From: Entrophospora sp. SA101 | Lineage: Eukaryota > Glomeromycota > Glomeromycetes > Entrophosporales > Entrophosporaceae | Assembly: GCA_958430865.1 (NCBI GenBank) | Contig: CAUDNR010000807.1 | Location: 1,816 to 15,435, forward strand | Length of the DNA stretch: 13,620 bases | Direction: 5' to 3' | In this document: piece by piece, positions 1-8,752 of the stretch | How positions within the stretch are numbered: the stretch's first letter is position 1 | Layout of the letters: the number at the start of each line of letters is the position of its first letter | Position numbers and translations under genes: made by a program | The notes under the pieces: generated by a model | Databases searched by the model: none | What the model saw: only the letters and a program-made list of their open reading frames with translations | What the model was told of the DNA's origin: nothing

Positions 1-269
1 GATTATTATTCAATACATTTGATATCATCATTGACATAACAAACAATTGCATCACCCAAGTAGTAATGATACCAAGGCCATGCAGAAATGAAACTTTTAA
101 TAGTGTGTGTCTACCCAGATCTCTGGGGTTCACAAATAAATTACTTTTCCTGATTATCAATTATGGTTCCTTATGAATAATAAATCTGATGTTAATTGCA
201 GATGTCAGATTTAATTAAAATTTCCTATCACAAACATACAAGTGCTGTGCAATTAAGCACGCTCCATAA
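1..269. other. AT-rich flank without a gene
   Basis: I see no convincing coding region, RNA gene or repeat in this stretch on either strand. Reading frames are short and closed. It precedes a possible exon that starts near 270. Confidence 0.5.
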
Positions 270-449
270 ATGTGGAAATTTTTTCCACAGGTGAAACGAT
301 TGAACATGCTGGAAGACTTTGGACAAAACTTTTACTTATCTTCCTCTCAGACCAGGCTGGATGTTACCATATGGGCATTGATTGTTGATAGCTGGCATTT
401 GTGTGATGATTGCATTGTGTTATACCCCCTACCCCATTTATTTAAATAA
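270..449 (+). CDS. possible small ORF or exon remnant, unknown
   Basis: An ATG at 270 opens a 59-aa frame ending at TAA 447-449. Positions 280-290 form a good fungal splice-acceptor shape (T-rich tract ending in CCACAG), so the piece from 291 could instead be an exon. Its translation (LNMLEDFGQNFYLSSSQTRL and onward, with WALIVDSWHLCDDC) has a normal amino-acid mix and higher GC than its surroundings, unlike the Asn/Ile/Lys noise typical of this window. I recognise no domain and see no partner exon; it may be a fragment of a dispersed gene. Confidence 0.3.
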   Translation: MWKFFPQVKRLNMLEDFGQNFYLSSSQTRLDVTIWALIVDSWHLCDDCIVLYPLPHLFK

Positions 450-600
450 CAAGTTCAAACAAAAATTAGAGTATTTATGAAAATTATTAATCTATATGTA
501 ACATACCTAAAGCTCCTCACAAGCCAAATGACTTAGTAAGCTTGCAAGCTGGCTCATGTAAAGCCTTAAACATACCTAACAAAATCTAATCCGTTTTATT

Positions 601-1055
601 TTACAGCTTCCTCTTAACATCAGAGTCCAAATGCAATTTCAGGGCCACCAGCCCTGCTTTGAATTGTGACCTCACGAACCGCAGATTCTCTTAATATTCC
701 TCCAGAGTTGCAACTTGATCGCAGAGCCATCCTTATCCTAGAGTAGGGATTGTTGCAGGTAACTTTTCAACCAGCATGCCAGCGGCCTTCTCTGGTCTGG
801 GAAGATTAGTGAAAGCATCATTGACGATTGATGCAATCTCGATAAACTCCAGATCCACGCGCCTTCTGGAATTCAATTGCATCATCATATCTTCGGGTCG
901 CCAGGTCAAGATTAGCCTTTTGTACATGAGGAACGTGTGAGAATGACTGTAATGTGCTCAAGGTAGCATTGCGTGCTTCAACACTTGTAAATTTTCGATA
1001 ATCAAACATTGCATATTTGAATTGTTTATTTTTAAATGGTGTGCTGCCTTGACAT
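601..1055 (-). pseudogene. degenerate gene of an unrecognised family, left arm copy
   Basis: On the minus strand an ATG at 1055 begins MSRQHT and soon meets stops. A frame from 1009 (MFDYRKFTSVEARNATLSTL) runs through VPHVQKANLDLATRRYDDAI. After a frame change near 880, a second frame gives IASIVNDAFTNLPRPEKAAG and ends LPATIPTLG at a TAA. A further piece reads RSQFKAGLVALKLHLDSDVK and closes at 601-603. Joined across frame changes this was a protein of about 145 aa. I recognise no domain. The inverted copy at 5256-5690 has the same order of peptides with different lesions, which supports a real ancestral gene. The TAA after PTLG is present in both copies; the local GGTAAGG in the right copy could alternatively be an old splice donor. 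Confidence 0.6.
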
Positions 1056-1225
1056 CTTGTAATTATATATTAATAATAGTATTATTATTACAATTACGCA
1101 AAGCAAAATATTATCAATGAAAATCTTGTAATTACCCAGCAAGATCTGATTCCAATTAAAATATTTATAAGCTAAAATAAAAGACACCCCATACATATCA
1201 ATACAAATAAAAAAAAGTACATCTG

Positions 1226-1389
1226 GTTAGTTATTAACATGTTTTCTTTAGGAGACCCAAACCAAACCAAACCAAACAACAACACTCACGTTTTGTCACC
1301 TTGGACTCTGTCAAAAAATAAATAATTAGTGTGTACGCGTCGATCAAATAAAAAATTTCTTTTATTTTCTTAAAAAAAATAAATAAAAA
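1226..1389 (+). promoter_or_regulatory. 5' flank of the BTB-TLDc gene
   Basis: This is the presumed promoter and 5' UTR. It contains a run of ACCAA units at 1258-1277 (four in a row), then long A-tracts just before the start codon at 1390. The whole stretch is conserved almost base for base in the inverted copy (about 4912-5075), so both BTB genes appear to carry the same upstream sequence. I cannot point to a definite TATA box or transcription start. Confidence 0.4.
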
Positions 1390-3271
1390 ATGGATAGAAA
1401 CAAGAACAAAAGAAATAAATATAACGATGAGGAATTTGAAAGAGGGTAAGCGTTTTAAGGATGGTGGTGGTGATTATCGCCACTCGTCGTTACTCTAGTT
1501 TTTCTAATTAAAATTATTTTAAAAAAATAAAAAAATAAATAAATAGAAAAAAACAGAAAATAGAAATTCCAAAATTCGTATACGAGTAAGTATTATTATA
1601 ACTATTATTGCTTGTTATTTTGTTTAGTCCAAGATCTAGTTAGTAAGTAATAGTAAACCAAGTCTAACGCAAAGTTTTAAATGATTAATATAGTAGCAGC
1701 TTTTTTAACTCCAAAAAAAAGATTTTACCTTCAAATCATGTTAATAAACTTGCAAACGATCTAAAAGATATGTTAATTGAATCATATTTTTACGATACAG
1801 AAATTAAAGTTGGAGCAGAGCAGGATGACATTAGAATTTTTAATGCTCATTCATGCATTTTAAAAGCAAGGTCCTCATATTTTAAAGCTGCTCTATCAAA
1901 TAATTGGGCAAACAAGTCTGAATATGGCAATTTTTTATTTGAAAAAGACAATATATCTTCAAGAACATTTGGAATAATTTTAATGTAAGATTAATTTAAT
2001 TTAATTTAATTAAATGATTGATTAATTACACAGTAAATCTAAAATTATAAAATAAAAAAACTATTTTTTAAATAAGGTATATTTATAGTGGATTTGTTGA
2101 CATAGATAATTTGAATCCGAATGAAATTGTTGAACTTCTGCTTGCATGTGATGAATTAAATTTTAATGAATTAGATTTTAACGAATTACTTGTTGATTTA
2201 CAAAATAAACTAATTGAAAAAGAGAAAGAATGGGTTCCAGAAAATACAAATAATTTATATCGTATTTCATTCGGATATCAATCATTTAATATACTCCAAG
2301 ACTATTTTGAAGGTTTAATTAATAATACGGCAGAATATTTCTTAAAATCTCATGATTACAGAAATATTGAAAAGCCAATACTCATGTCGATTTTAAAAAA
2401 AGACATTTTGAACTTGGAGGAAATTAATATTTGGGAGTATGTTATCCAATGGGGAATTGGAAAAATTGAAAAAGTAGAAGGAAAAAATATTCCAGAATCG
2501 AATGAAGATGATTACAAAGAATTGAATGAAGATGATTTCAATTCTTTGAAAAACATACTGGAAGATATTATCCCCTTAATTAGATTCCTGAACATTACAA
2601 GTGAGGATTTTAATGACAAAATCATGCCATATCAAAAACTTTTTCCCAGAACTTTATGGAAAGATATTTCACAATATTATTTGGCTCCTGACAAACCACC
2701 AACGTCAAACCTATTGGAATCAAGAATAAGCATTGATTCAACAACAATTATTAACAAAAAGATGATTTTACTTTTTGCAAGTTGGATTGATAAAAAAAAT
2801 CCACGATATACTTTTATAAAAGATATAAAGTATAAATATAAACTTTTATATCGTAGCAGTAAAGATGGTTTAGATGAAAGAATATTTCATCAAAAATGTG
2901 ACAATATCGACAAAACTCTTGTAGTTGGTAAAATACAAAATTCAGAACAAATAGTTGGTGGCTACAACCCATTAAATTGGAATGGCGGTGATTTTGTGTA
3001 TAAAAGGACAATGGAAAGCTTTATATTTAATATAAGCAATAGAAATGATGTTAATACTGCAAAATTTAGTTATGTATTTAATAACGATTATGATCATGCA
3101 ATTGTGTGTGCTAGTTCTCAGTTACCAATTTTTGGTAGATCTAATATTTTTTTTGGAAAATATGGCAAGGTTATAGTTGATGATGGACAAAAAGTTTATA
3201 ATAATATCAATATAGTAAATGGTAGTATATTTGACGAATTGGAGGTTTTTCAATTAATTGATAAATTATAG
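1390..3271 (+). CDS. BTB-BACK-TLDc domain protein (3 exons)
   Basis: Exons are 1390-1445, 1694-1984 and 2077-3271, with GT-AG introns at 1446-1693 (GTAAGC donor) and 1985-2076 (GTAAGA donor). The joined frame is open for 513 aa. The short first exon begins MDRNKNKRNKYNDEEFERG, and its phase-2 donor restores the frame into exon 2. A BTB/POZ domain spans about 48-150 (DTEIKVG, FNAHSCILKARSSYFKAAL, then the hallmark YIYSG at 117-121 right after intron 2). A BACK-like helical region lies at about 180-300, and a C-terminal TLDc domain at about 332-513 contains GGYNPLNW at 410-417 and ends ELEVFQLI. BTB domains dimerise and often bind cullin 3; TLDc is linked to oxidative stress and V-ATPase in other proteins. 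The substrate here is unknown. The exon 2 acceptor is TAGTAGCAG, so starts at 1694, 1697 or 1700 all keep frame. The family is strongly expanded in Glomeromycotina. Confidence 0.88.
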
Positions 3272-4168
3272 AATATTTTTAGAAAATAGATATAAACTTA
3301 TTTTTATAATATCTTTGCAAATTTTCTTTTTAAAAATTTTAAAGAATTGATTTTATTATCTTCAGAATATATCATATTCATTCATCTATTTTAAACAAAA
3401 TATATATTACATTCTTGAGTAAGCAAAGATTAGTGGCAATAAAATGATTTAAAGCATATAATTATATTGATTTTTATTTGCTTTGAAAAACCAAATTAAT
3501 AGTTGGAATCATTCTACAAATATGTAATTAATTACATCAGGAAATTTTTAGAGGCGTCAAATAGCGTTGAAAAACATTTCTGTTTTTTAACACCAAAAAA
3601 ATGTTAATCAACAGATCCTGTGCAGACAAACTGCATTGAAAAATCCACGTTGTATAATGTAATAATATCTTTACAGTATATGACAATCTATTAACACGAA
3701 AAGTGATTTATTAAATACATGTATTATTAAGGTATTTATTACATTATTTTTTAACCACTATATAAATAAATGATTATATATTATGCCTCTATTGTCCACG
3801 CCATAAAAAAGAGAAAATTGTTGAATTTATCAAGCGTTTTTAATATTAATAATGAGATCCCCTGATGGATGACGAGTGACTTTGATTATTAAGAAGTTTA
3901 TATGGTAACTTTATGATTATAATTTGAAGTTATTGATTATTTTTGATAGGCTTGCAGTTAAAATACACATTATACATAATTTTGGAAGTTGTACGACTAT
4001 TTAAAGCTCTCTTGTTAATTTTTTTTTTTCAATAGTGCGTGTCACAAAAAAATAAAATCAAGTTATAAAATAATAACCTTCATTGATTTTTTATTTACAT
4101 ACTTGTAACAATATTGATATATTATCAATATTATTTGCATTATAAATACTAGCATCAATAACTATTAA
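3272..4168. other. AT-rich spacer between the two BTB genes
   Basis: This convergent intergenic stretch lies between the stop codons of the full-length and truncated BTB genes. I find no sustained reading frame or RNA gene. A perfect small inverted repeat sits at 4110-4132 (10-bp arms AATATTGATA / TATCAATATT with a 3-nt centre). It would form the loop of any hairpin folded by the flanking large inverted repeat. Confidence 0.5.
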
Positions 4169-4911
4169 TCAAGTTAAAGGACCAACATGAACAGTTTGAG
4201 ATTTTAATTTTTTTAATAATTTTTCTTTTTTGCCTTTTTCTTTCTGGAACTTTACCCAATTTTTTTCCGCACCCTCGATAATTTGCGTCATGAGATTTGA
4301 GGCAGATCCCTTTTCCAAATGACACAATTTATCATCCTTTGGAGATATATTGTCTTTTTCAAATAAAAAATTGCCATCTTCAGACTTGTTTGCCCAATTA
4401 TTTGATAGAGCAGCTTTAAAATATGAGGACCTTGCTTTTAAAATGCATGAATGAGCATTAAAAATTCTAATGTCATCCTGCTCTGCTCCAACTTTAATTT
4501 CTGTATCGTAAAAATATGATTCAATTAACATATCTTTTAGATCGTTTGCAAGTTTATTAACATGATTTGAAGGTAAAATCTTTTTTTTGGAGTTAAAAAA
4601 GCTGCTACTATATTAATCATTTAAAACTTTGCGTTAGACTTGGTTTACTATTACTTACTAACTAGATCTTGGACTAAACAAAATAACAAGCAATAATAGT
4701 TATAATAATACTTACTCGTATACGAATTTTGGAATTTCTATTTTCTGTTTTTTTCTATTTATTTATTTTTTTATTTTTTTAAAATAATTTTAATTAGAAA
4801 AACTAGAGTAACGACGAGTGGCGATAATCACCACCACCATCCTTAAAACGCTTACCCTCTTTCAAATTCCTCATCGTTATATTTATTTCTTTTGTTCTTG
4901 TTTCTATCCAT
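4169..4911 (-). CDS. truncated BTB protein with a replaced C-terminus (2 exons)
   Basis: On the minus strand exon 1 is 4911-4856 and exon 2 is 4607-4169, with intron 4855-4608. Together they give 164 aa with no frame break. The first 107 or so residues match the full-length gene at 1390 almost exactly (one change seen, Tyr to Asp in NKSEDG), and the intron also matches. After FLFEKDNIS the sequence switches abruptly to PKDDKLCHLEKGSASNLMTQ followed by a Lys-rich, probably helical tail (FQKEKGKKEKLLKKLK) and a stop. It therefore lacks the last part of BTB (YIYSG onward), all of BACK and all of TLDc. It may be a young gene that makes a BTB-only protein able to pair with full-length relatives, or a dead duplication product. 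The open frame across the new tail is real; expression and function are inference. Confidence 0.6.
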
Positions 4912-5690
4912 TTTTTATTTATTTTTTTTAAGAAAATAAAAGAAATTTTTTATTTGATCGACGCGTACACACTAATTATTTATTTTTTGACAGAGTCCAA
5001 GGTGACAAAACGTGAGTGTTGTTGTTTGGTTTGGTTTGGTTTGGGTCTCCTAAAGAAAACGTGTTAATAACTAACCAGAGGTACTTTTTTTTTATTTGTA
5101 TCAATTGATATTTTTATTTTAGCCTATAAATATTTTAATTGGAAATCAAAACACAGAGCAGATCTTGCTGGGTAATCACAAGATTTTCATTGATAATATT
5201 TTGCTTTGCGTAATTGTAAATAATAATAATACTATTATTAATATATAATTACAAGATGTCAAGGCAGCACACTGTTGAATATGAAACATTTCGAGTATGT
5301 AACGTTTGATTATTGGAAATTTTTAGAGACATTGAAGCATGCACACTACCTTGAACACTTACAGTCATTCACACATCTTCCTCGTGTGCATAAGGCTAAT
5401 CTGACTTGCATCCCTCGATGATACAACAATGTTACTGAATTCCAGGGGGGTTGCTCTGCTCTGGAATTTATCAAGACTGCATCAATTGTCAATGACACTT
5501 TTACTAATTTTCCCAGACCAGAGATGGCTGCTGCCATGTTGGCTGAAAAGTCACCTGCAACGGTCCCACCTCTAGGGTAAGGATGGCTCTGTGACCAAGT
5601 TGCAACTCTGGAGGAATATTAAGAGAATCTGCAGCTTGTTCAAGCACATGAGGTCACAATTCAAAGCAGGGTTTGTGGCTGTTGTGTGTG
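4341..5690 (-). repeat. right arm of the 1.35-kb inverted repeat
   Basis: This is the inverted counterpart of 601-1960. It carries the BTB exon, intron 1, exon 1 and 5' flank nearly unchanged up to about 5075. A diverged outer part up to about 5690 holds the second pseudogene copy. I saw no obvious terminal inverted repeat signature or target-site duplication at its ends. Confidence 0.9.
5256..5690 (+). pseudogene. degenerate gene of an unrecognised family, right arm copy
   Basis: The ATG at 5256 starts MSRQHTVEYETFRVCNV, longer than in the left arm copy, and then meets TGA. Later peptides can be read only by changing frame: the region around 5490 gives VNDTFTNFPRPEMAAAMLAE and reaches a TAA after PPLG, followed by a piece equivalent to the left copy up to about 5690. 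The lesions differ from the left arm copy except for that TAA and the following out-of-phase segment. The original function is unknown. Confidence 0.6.
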
Positions 5691-5795
5691 AAATTGAAAT
5701 TATGTGAAATTGAAATATTATGGAGTGGGGTGATTGGCTAATTTGAATTTCACATATGTGAATTGCGAATTCACATAATTTCATTTTCATGCCCT
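5691..5795. repeat. small palindromic block
   Basis: GAAATTATGTGAAATT near 5694 is the near reverse complement of AATTCACATAATTTC near 5769, making an imperfect inverted repeat about 90 bp across. Inside it lies a perfect 14-bp palindrome, TTCACATATGTGAA, around 5748. It could be a miniature inverted-repeat element or simply a fold-back sequence; I see no clear target duplication. Confidence 0.45.
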
Positions 5796-5805
5796 ATAAA
5801 AAATT

Positions 5806-6010
5806 ATGCACGGAAAATGCACGGAAAATGTACGGAAAATGCACAGGTAATTCCATTATAATTGCTACCCAGAAAAGGAACGGAATTTTGCCATAAAAGA
5901 GCGCTTTTCTGTACATAAAATCAAGGAAAATGTTGGGAAAATGTTGGGAAAATGCACAGAATATGCACGGAATATGTCATGAAAAATCGGAAAATGCACG
6001 GAAAATCATT
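5806..6010 (+). repeat. tandem GCACGGAAAAT-type repeats
   Basis: An 11-12-bp unit GCACGGAAAAT recurs, partly in perfect tandem at 5808-5845 (ATGCACGGAAAATGCACGG, then a TACGG variant). It then recurs in looser form around 5930-6005 (TGTTGGGAAAA, GCACAGAATAT, GCACGGAAAAT). It is not a CRISPR: units are too short and too variable and have no regular spacers. Confidence 0.75.
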
Positions 6011-6165
6011 ACAGAATTAGTACAGAATTGTATATGAATTTGTATGGGATTGTATATGAATTTGTACGGAATTGTATATGAATTGGTATATTAATTAATA
6101 TTAATGTGAATTGGTATATAATTAGTATGGGATTGGGTACAATTTTGAATTTTGAATTTTGAATT
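6011..6165 (+). repeat. tandem GTATATGAATT-type repeats
   Basis: Immediately after the previous array, units resembling GGAATTGTATATGAATTTGTA repeat about four to five times with single-base changes. The array ends in short TTTTGAA repeats near 6143-6163. The two arrays look like stages of one expanding satellite-like sequence. Confidence 0.65.
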
Positions 6166-6459
6166 TACTGAGCAACATACATGTCTATTTTAATTGTAAT
6201 TTTATTTTATTAATATAATATATGTAAACATAAATGTATGCACAAAAAAAACAGTTGCATTCATGAATACAGTTATAAAATCTTTTGTAATTAAATAATT
6301 GGAATAAAATATCTCAAAAAAAACCTCCAACAAAAAAAATATGCAATATTAATGAAGTCACCAACAATATTTAATAGAAATGAAGAATCAGTCAGTATAA
6401 TTATTGTTCAAATTCATAATAATAATTAACAATGAATAATTTAATTTCCTACACTTATT
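6166..6459. other. AT-rich sequence without a gene
   Basis: No frame, RNA gene or clear repeat is visible here apart from A-tracts. It separates the tandem arrays from the duplicated X-Y region that begins near 6460. Confidence 0.5.
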
Positions 6460-6574
6460 TTTTGATCTTTCTTTTTTTATATAAATTTTCCCTATAAATT
6501 TTATTCATAAAATAAATAATTTGTAGAAATGAATTTCCAAATAATAAATTAAAATTTTCTTACTATTACTATTA
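6460..6574 (-). pseudogene. gene Y terminal intron and exon fragment, left copy
   Basis: This matches the end of gene Y at about 9127-9275 in the same orientation. It includes an exon 6 donor-like TAGTAAGAAA, the shared stretch ATTTCTACAAATTATTTATT, a TTTATAG acceptor and a Lys/Arg-rich end. Here it has been joined directly to the truncated gene X piece, so the gene X frame runs into it (…VSQ then IIVIVRKF). Confidence 0.6.
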
Positions 6575-6815
6575 TTTGAGAAACTTTGATGTTGTTTGCA
6601 GATTCTAAGCATGCTGCAATAGGCAGACTAGTGTGATCATTAGTATTAGTAGATGTAGATGTAGATCTAGCATTAGTGTTAGTGATATTCAATAATATTG
6701 TTAGCATATTTTGGGTTGTAGTGACCATTAACATGGTCATAAAATCATCCATTACTCTGTTAATGCTATTATTTTCATTACTATTATCTTCACCATTATT
6801 ATTATTTAATTGCAT
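6549..6815 (-). pseudogene. 5' half of zinc-knuckle gene X, inverted left copy
   Basis: The 88-aa frame starts MQLNNNNGEDNSNENNSINR, exactly as in intact gene X at 12265. It follows that gene to about residue 98 (…VSQ) and then breaks into gene Y terminal sequence. Relative to gene X it lacks an in-frame 60-bp segment (gene X residues 37-56). It has neither zinc knuckle. It could still be translated as a small Asn-rich peptide, but the loss of both knuckles and the fused end argue for a gene remnant. Confidence 0.75.
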
Positions 6816-7076
6816 TTTGTATATAATATGTGAGAGAGTTTGCTTGTTGATGATTGAATATTAAATGATCAATTACTATTATTATTATTAGTTATTATTG
6901 TTATTAGTTGTTATTATTAATTATTATTATTTACATTACCTTGTAATGATTTTAAATATTATGAATATATACCTCATGTCATCATTTTTTAAATGATTTC
7001 TAACTGGTTGATCATCTATTGATAATTAAATAATTAAAATTCCCAAATTTCATTGTTGCCATAACAAAAAGATAAT
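6816..7076 (-). repeat. single-copy form of the gene X upstream repeat
   Basis: Read on the minus strand, this is the 5' flank of the truncated gene X. It matches the start of the intergenic region near 11207-11260 (TTTTGTTATG, GAAATTTGGGAATTTTAAT, GATGATCAACCAGTTAGAAA) and then one unit of the repeat. It ends with the same CTCTCTCACATATTATATAC just before the ATG. Gene X has several tandem units where this copy has one. Confidence 0.75.
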
Positions 7077-7089
7077 AATAATATTATTC

Positions 7090-8035
7090 CTAGGCATGGT
7101 AGTTACGCAGGCATGACTCATTATTATTGGCAGTGGTGGTTACGCGGAGCGGGACTTTTTGGTTTCTATTATTGGTATGATTGTCTTCATTAATAATATA
7201 TATAAAATTAATGTTATGTAACTTTCAAATATATTTCACAAATATTTAAAATCATATTATTATTCTCTTACTTTCATACACAATGTCATAATTATCATAT
7301 TCATCATTGTTATCACAATTATTATTATTGTTGTAGTTAATAATCATTTTTTTGTGGTTCTCTTTTATTTATACAAAAAAAAATAAAAAATAATAATCTT
7401 CTTACTATAGTTCTGAATATTTTGTTTGACCAACAACTTCAGGAGCCAATCTCTATAAAACTATAGATTAAAAAAAATTACTATTAATAATATGAAATAT
7501 TAGAAAAAAGACAAATAGAATTGAATTATGTTTGTGGGTAACATTAAAAAACATAGACAGGACTGTGTAACATTCAAGAGAAGTTAAAATATAGTTTATA
7601 GATTATATTAAAAAAAAATAATATATATTATATTGTCACCCTTTTAATTATTTTTGAAATAAAACTAATATAATTTTGCTTTCCTATTAATGTTGATTTT
7701 CTCATATTTACTAAGAACCAAATTTGCTACTATATTAATTAGGCAAGTTTGAATTAAAATAATACTCAAATAGTACTTGTACTTGTATTTATTACCTGAT
7801 AACTTTTATATTGTCTTTTTGTGACATTGAATATTTTACATGTTTGCAACTATTAAGCTTCTAGAATTTTCTGGCTTATAAATAGGTGATTGGCTTTGTT
7901 TCTTATAATTATAATATAAAATAAAGATAAATTTTAGTAAAAAGTAAAAAAACATTACAAGTTATGATGTATAACTCACAATTATTGATAGTTTTCCTGT
8001 CCATTAATAATCTTGTGGTATATTGATGAAACTAT
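7090..8035 (-). pseudogene. degenerate 5' part of Asn-rich gene Y, left copy
   Basis: This matches gene Y exons 1-6 (10230-11182) in the same orientation, introns included. Recognisable pieces are exon 3 at 7729-7640, exon 4 at 7460-7406 (FYRDWLLKLLVKQNIQNY), exon 5 at 7361-7272 and the start of exon 6 at 7184-7090. Exon 6 ends early at TAG 7092-7090. Lesions include a decayed exon 1, a 2-base loss in exon 2 and a TAG as the first codon of exon 3. Exons 4, 5 and the stub of exon 6 stay open with matching phases. That makes this copy useful for working out the structure of gene Y. Confidence 0.75.
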
Positions 8036-8200
8036 TATTATTATTTATTACTATTATTATCAGTTATTATTATTCATTACTGTGAATTATTATTGTTATT
8101 GCTGATTTGATACAATGAATTCTATATAAAAATTGTTAAAGGAAAACTTATGTTGTATAATAATATATAAAAATCAAAACCAAAATAACCAATAATATAT
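8036..8200. other. ATT-rich joining sequence
   Basis: This holds stretches of ATTATT microsatellite resembling the AAT-rich parts of the gene X upstream repeat, and no coding sequence. Confidence 0.45.
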
Positions 8201-8480
8201 AAATAAAGTTGGCACCCAGCCAACACAATCAAAAAACTGACACCCAGCCAAAACCACCAAGAAAATAAATTAATAATAATATATAATAATAATATATATT
8301 ATATATTTAATAATAGTAAATAAATATTCCTTTGATTGTTGTTGCTTTAGAATGATGAAAGTTGAAATTTGAATGGTGGAATTAACTTTTCTTTTTGAAT
8401 ATCTTGACTATAATTACTATCTTGATAACATTTTAAATATGCCTTCCAGTTGGTACTCTTCTTTGATATTAGGACAATTA
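8201..8480 (-). pseudogene. 3' half and tail of zinc-knuckle gene X, inverted left copy
   Basis: On the minus strand 8480-8345 aligns with gene X from NCPNIK to its end. It reads NCPNIKEEY, then after a frame change YLKCYQDSNYSQDIQKEK and PPFKF. The second knuckle has lost its first Cys, its His and its last Cys, so it cannot bind zinc as in the intact gene. Next come AT-rich sequence and GGCTGGGTGTCAG- and GTTGGCACCCAGCCAAC-like motifs at about 8208-8255 that match the gene X 3' flank. Gene X residues 99-123, with the first knuckle, are missing from the locus. Confidence 0.7.
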
Positions 8481-8690
8481 CATCTAATAACTAATAAATA
8501 ATAATAACTAATAATAATAACAATAATAATGTTCACGACAACGGGTTTTATTATTAACAGATGATCATAAAAAATTTTCAACCAGTTAAAAATCAGTTAA
8601 AAAAATCAGTGTATACATACATATATATAATATATATATATTATTTAATTACGAAAAATTTTATAATTGTATTTATGGATGCAGCTGTAC
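8481..8690. repeat. AAT-rich microsatellite and scrambled upstream fragments
   Basis: AATAATAACTAATAATAAT repeats are followed by a plus-strand piece (GACAACGGGTTTTATTATTA, AACAGATGATC, CAACCAGTTA) resembling the gene X upstream start near 11210-11255. Then come TATA runs around 8618-8645. No gene is seen. Confidence 0.5.
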
Positions 8691-8752
8691 AAAATCATAA
8701 ATTTTAAATAAAAATTTGTTTAAATATAATTATCATTTTAAATTCAAATAAA

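Larger units (their letters stand above)
601..1960 (+). repeat. left arm of a 1.35-kb inverted repeat
   Basis: This stretch matches the reverse complement of about 4341-5690. From about 1225 to 1960 the arms are nearly identical, including intron 1 and the BTB exon; I noted one amino-acid change, Tyr to Asp, in 1770-1955. From 601 to 1225 they differ by many substitutions and small indels, for example around 1145-1200. The inner end lies at about 1960, inside the BTB coding sequence, where the two copies switch to unrelated sequence. The arms flank about 2.4 kb of unique spacer. Confidence 0.9.

Noticed and set aside
1681..1769. ATG at 1681 as start of the BTB gene
   Set aside because: Its frame is shifted relative to the BTB frame and stops at a TAA before 1770. 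The spliced exon at 1390-1445 gives an in-frame start.
2814..3011. 65-codon minus-strand frame
   Set aside because: It lies wholly within the TLDc coding exon, opposite a well-supported domain.
601..5690. Inverted repeat as a classical DNA transposon with terminal repeats
   Set aside because: No transposase lies between the arms, the spacer holds a BTB-TLDc gene, the arms end inside coding sequence, and no target duplication was seen.
5346..5790. Minus-strand frames at 5346-5537 and 5572-5790
   Set aside because: They are antisense to the right-arm pseudogene and palindromic block; the ancestral peptides read on the plus strand.
5806..6165. Tandem arrays as a CRISPR
   Set aside because: Units are 11-24 bp, variable and without unique spacers of regular length, in a eukaryotic context.
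6676..6864. 62-codon plus-strand frame
   Set aside because: It is antisense to the truncated gene X start, whose frame is shared with the intact copy at 12265.
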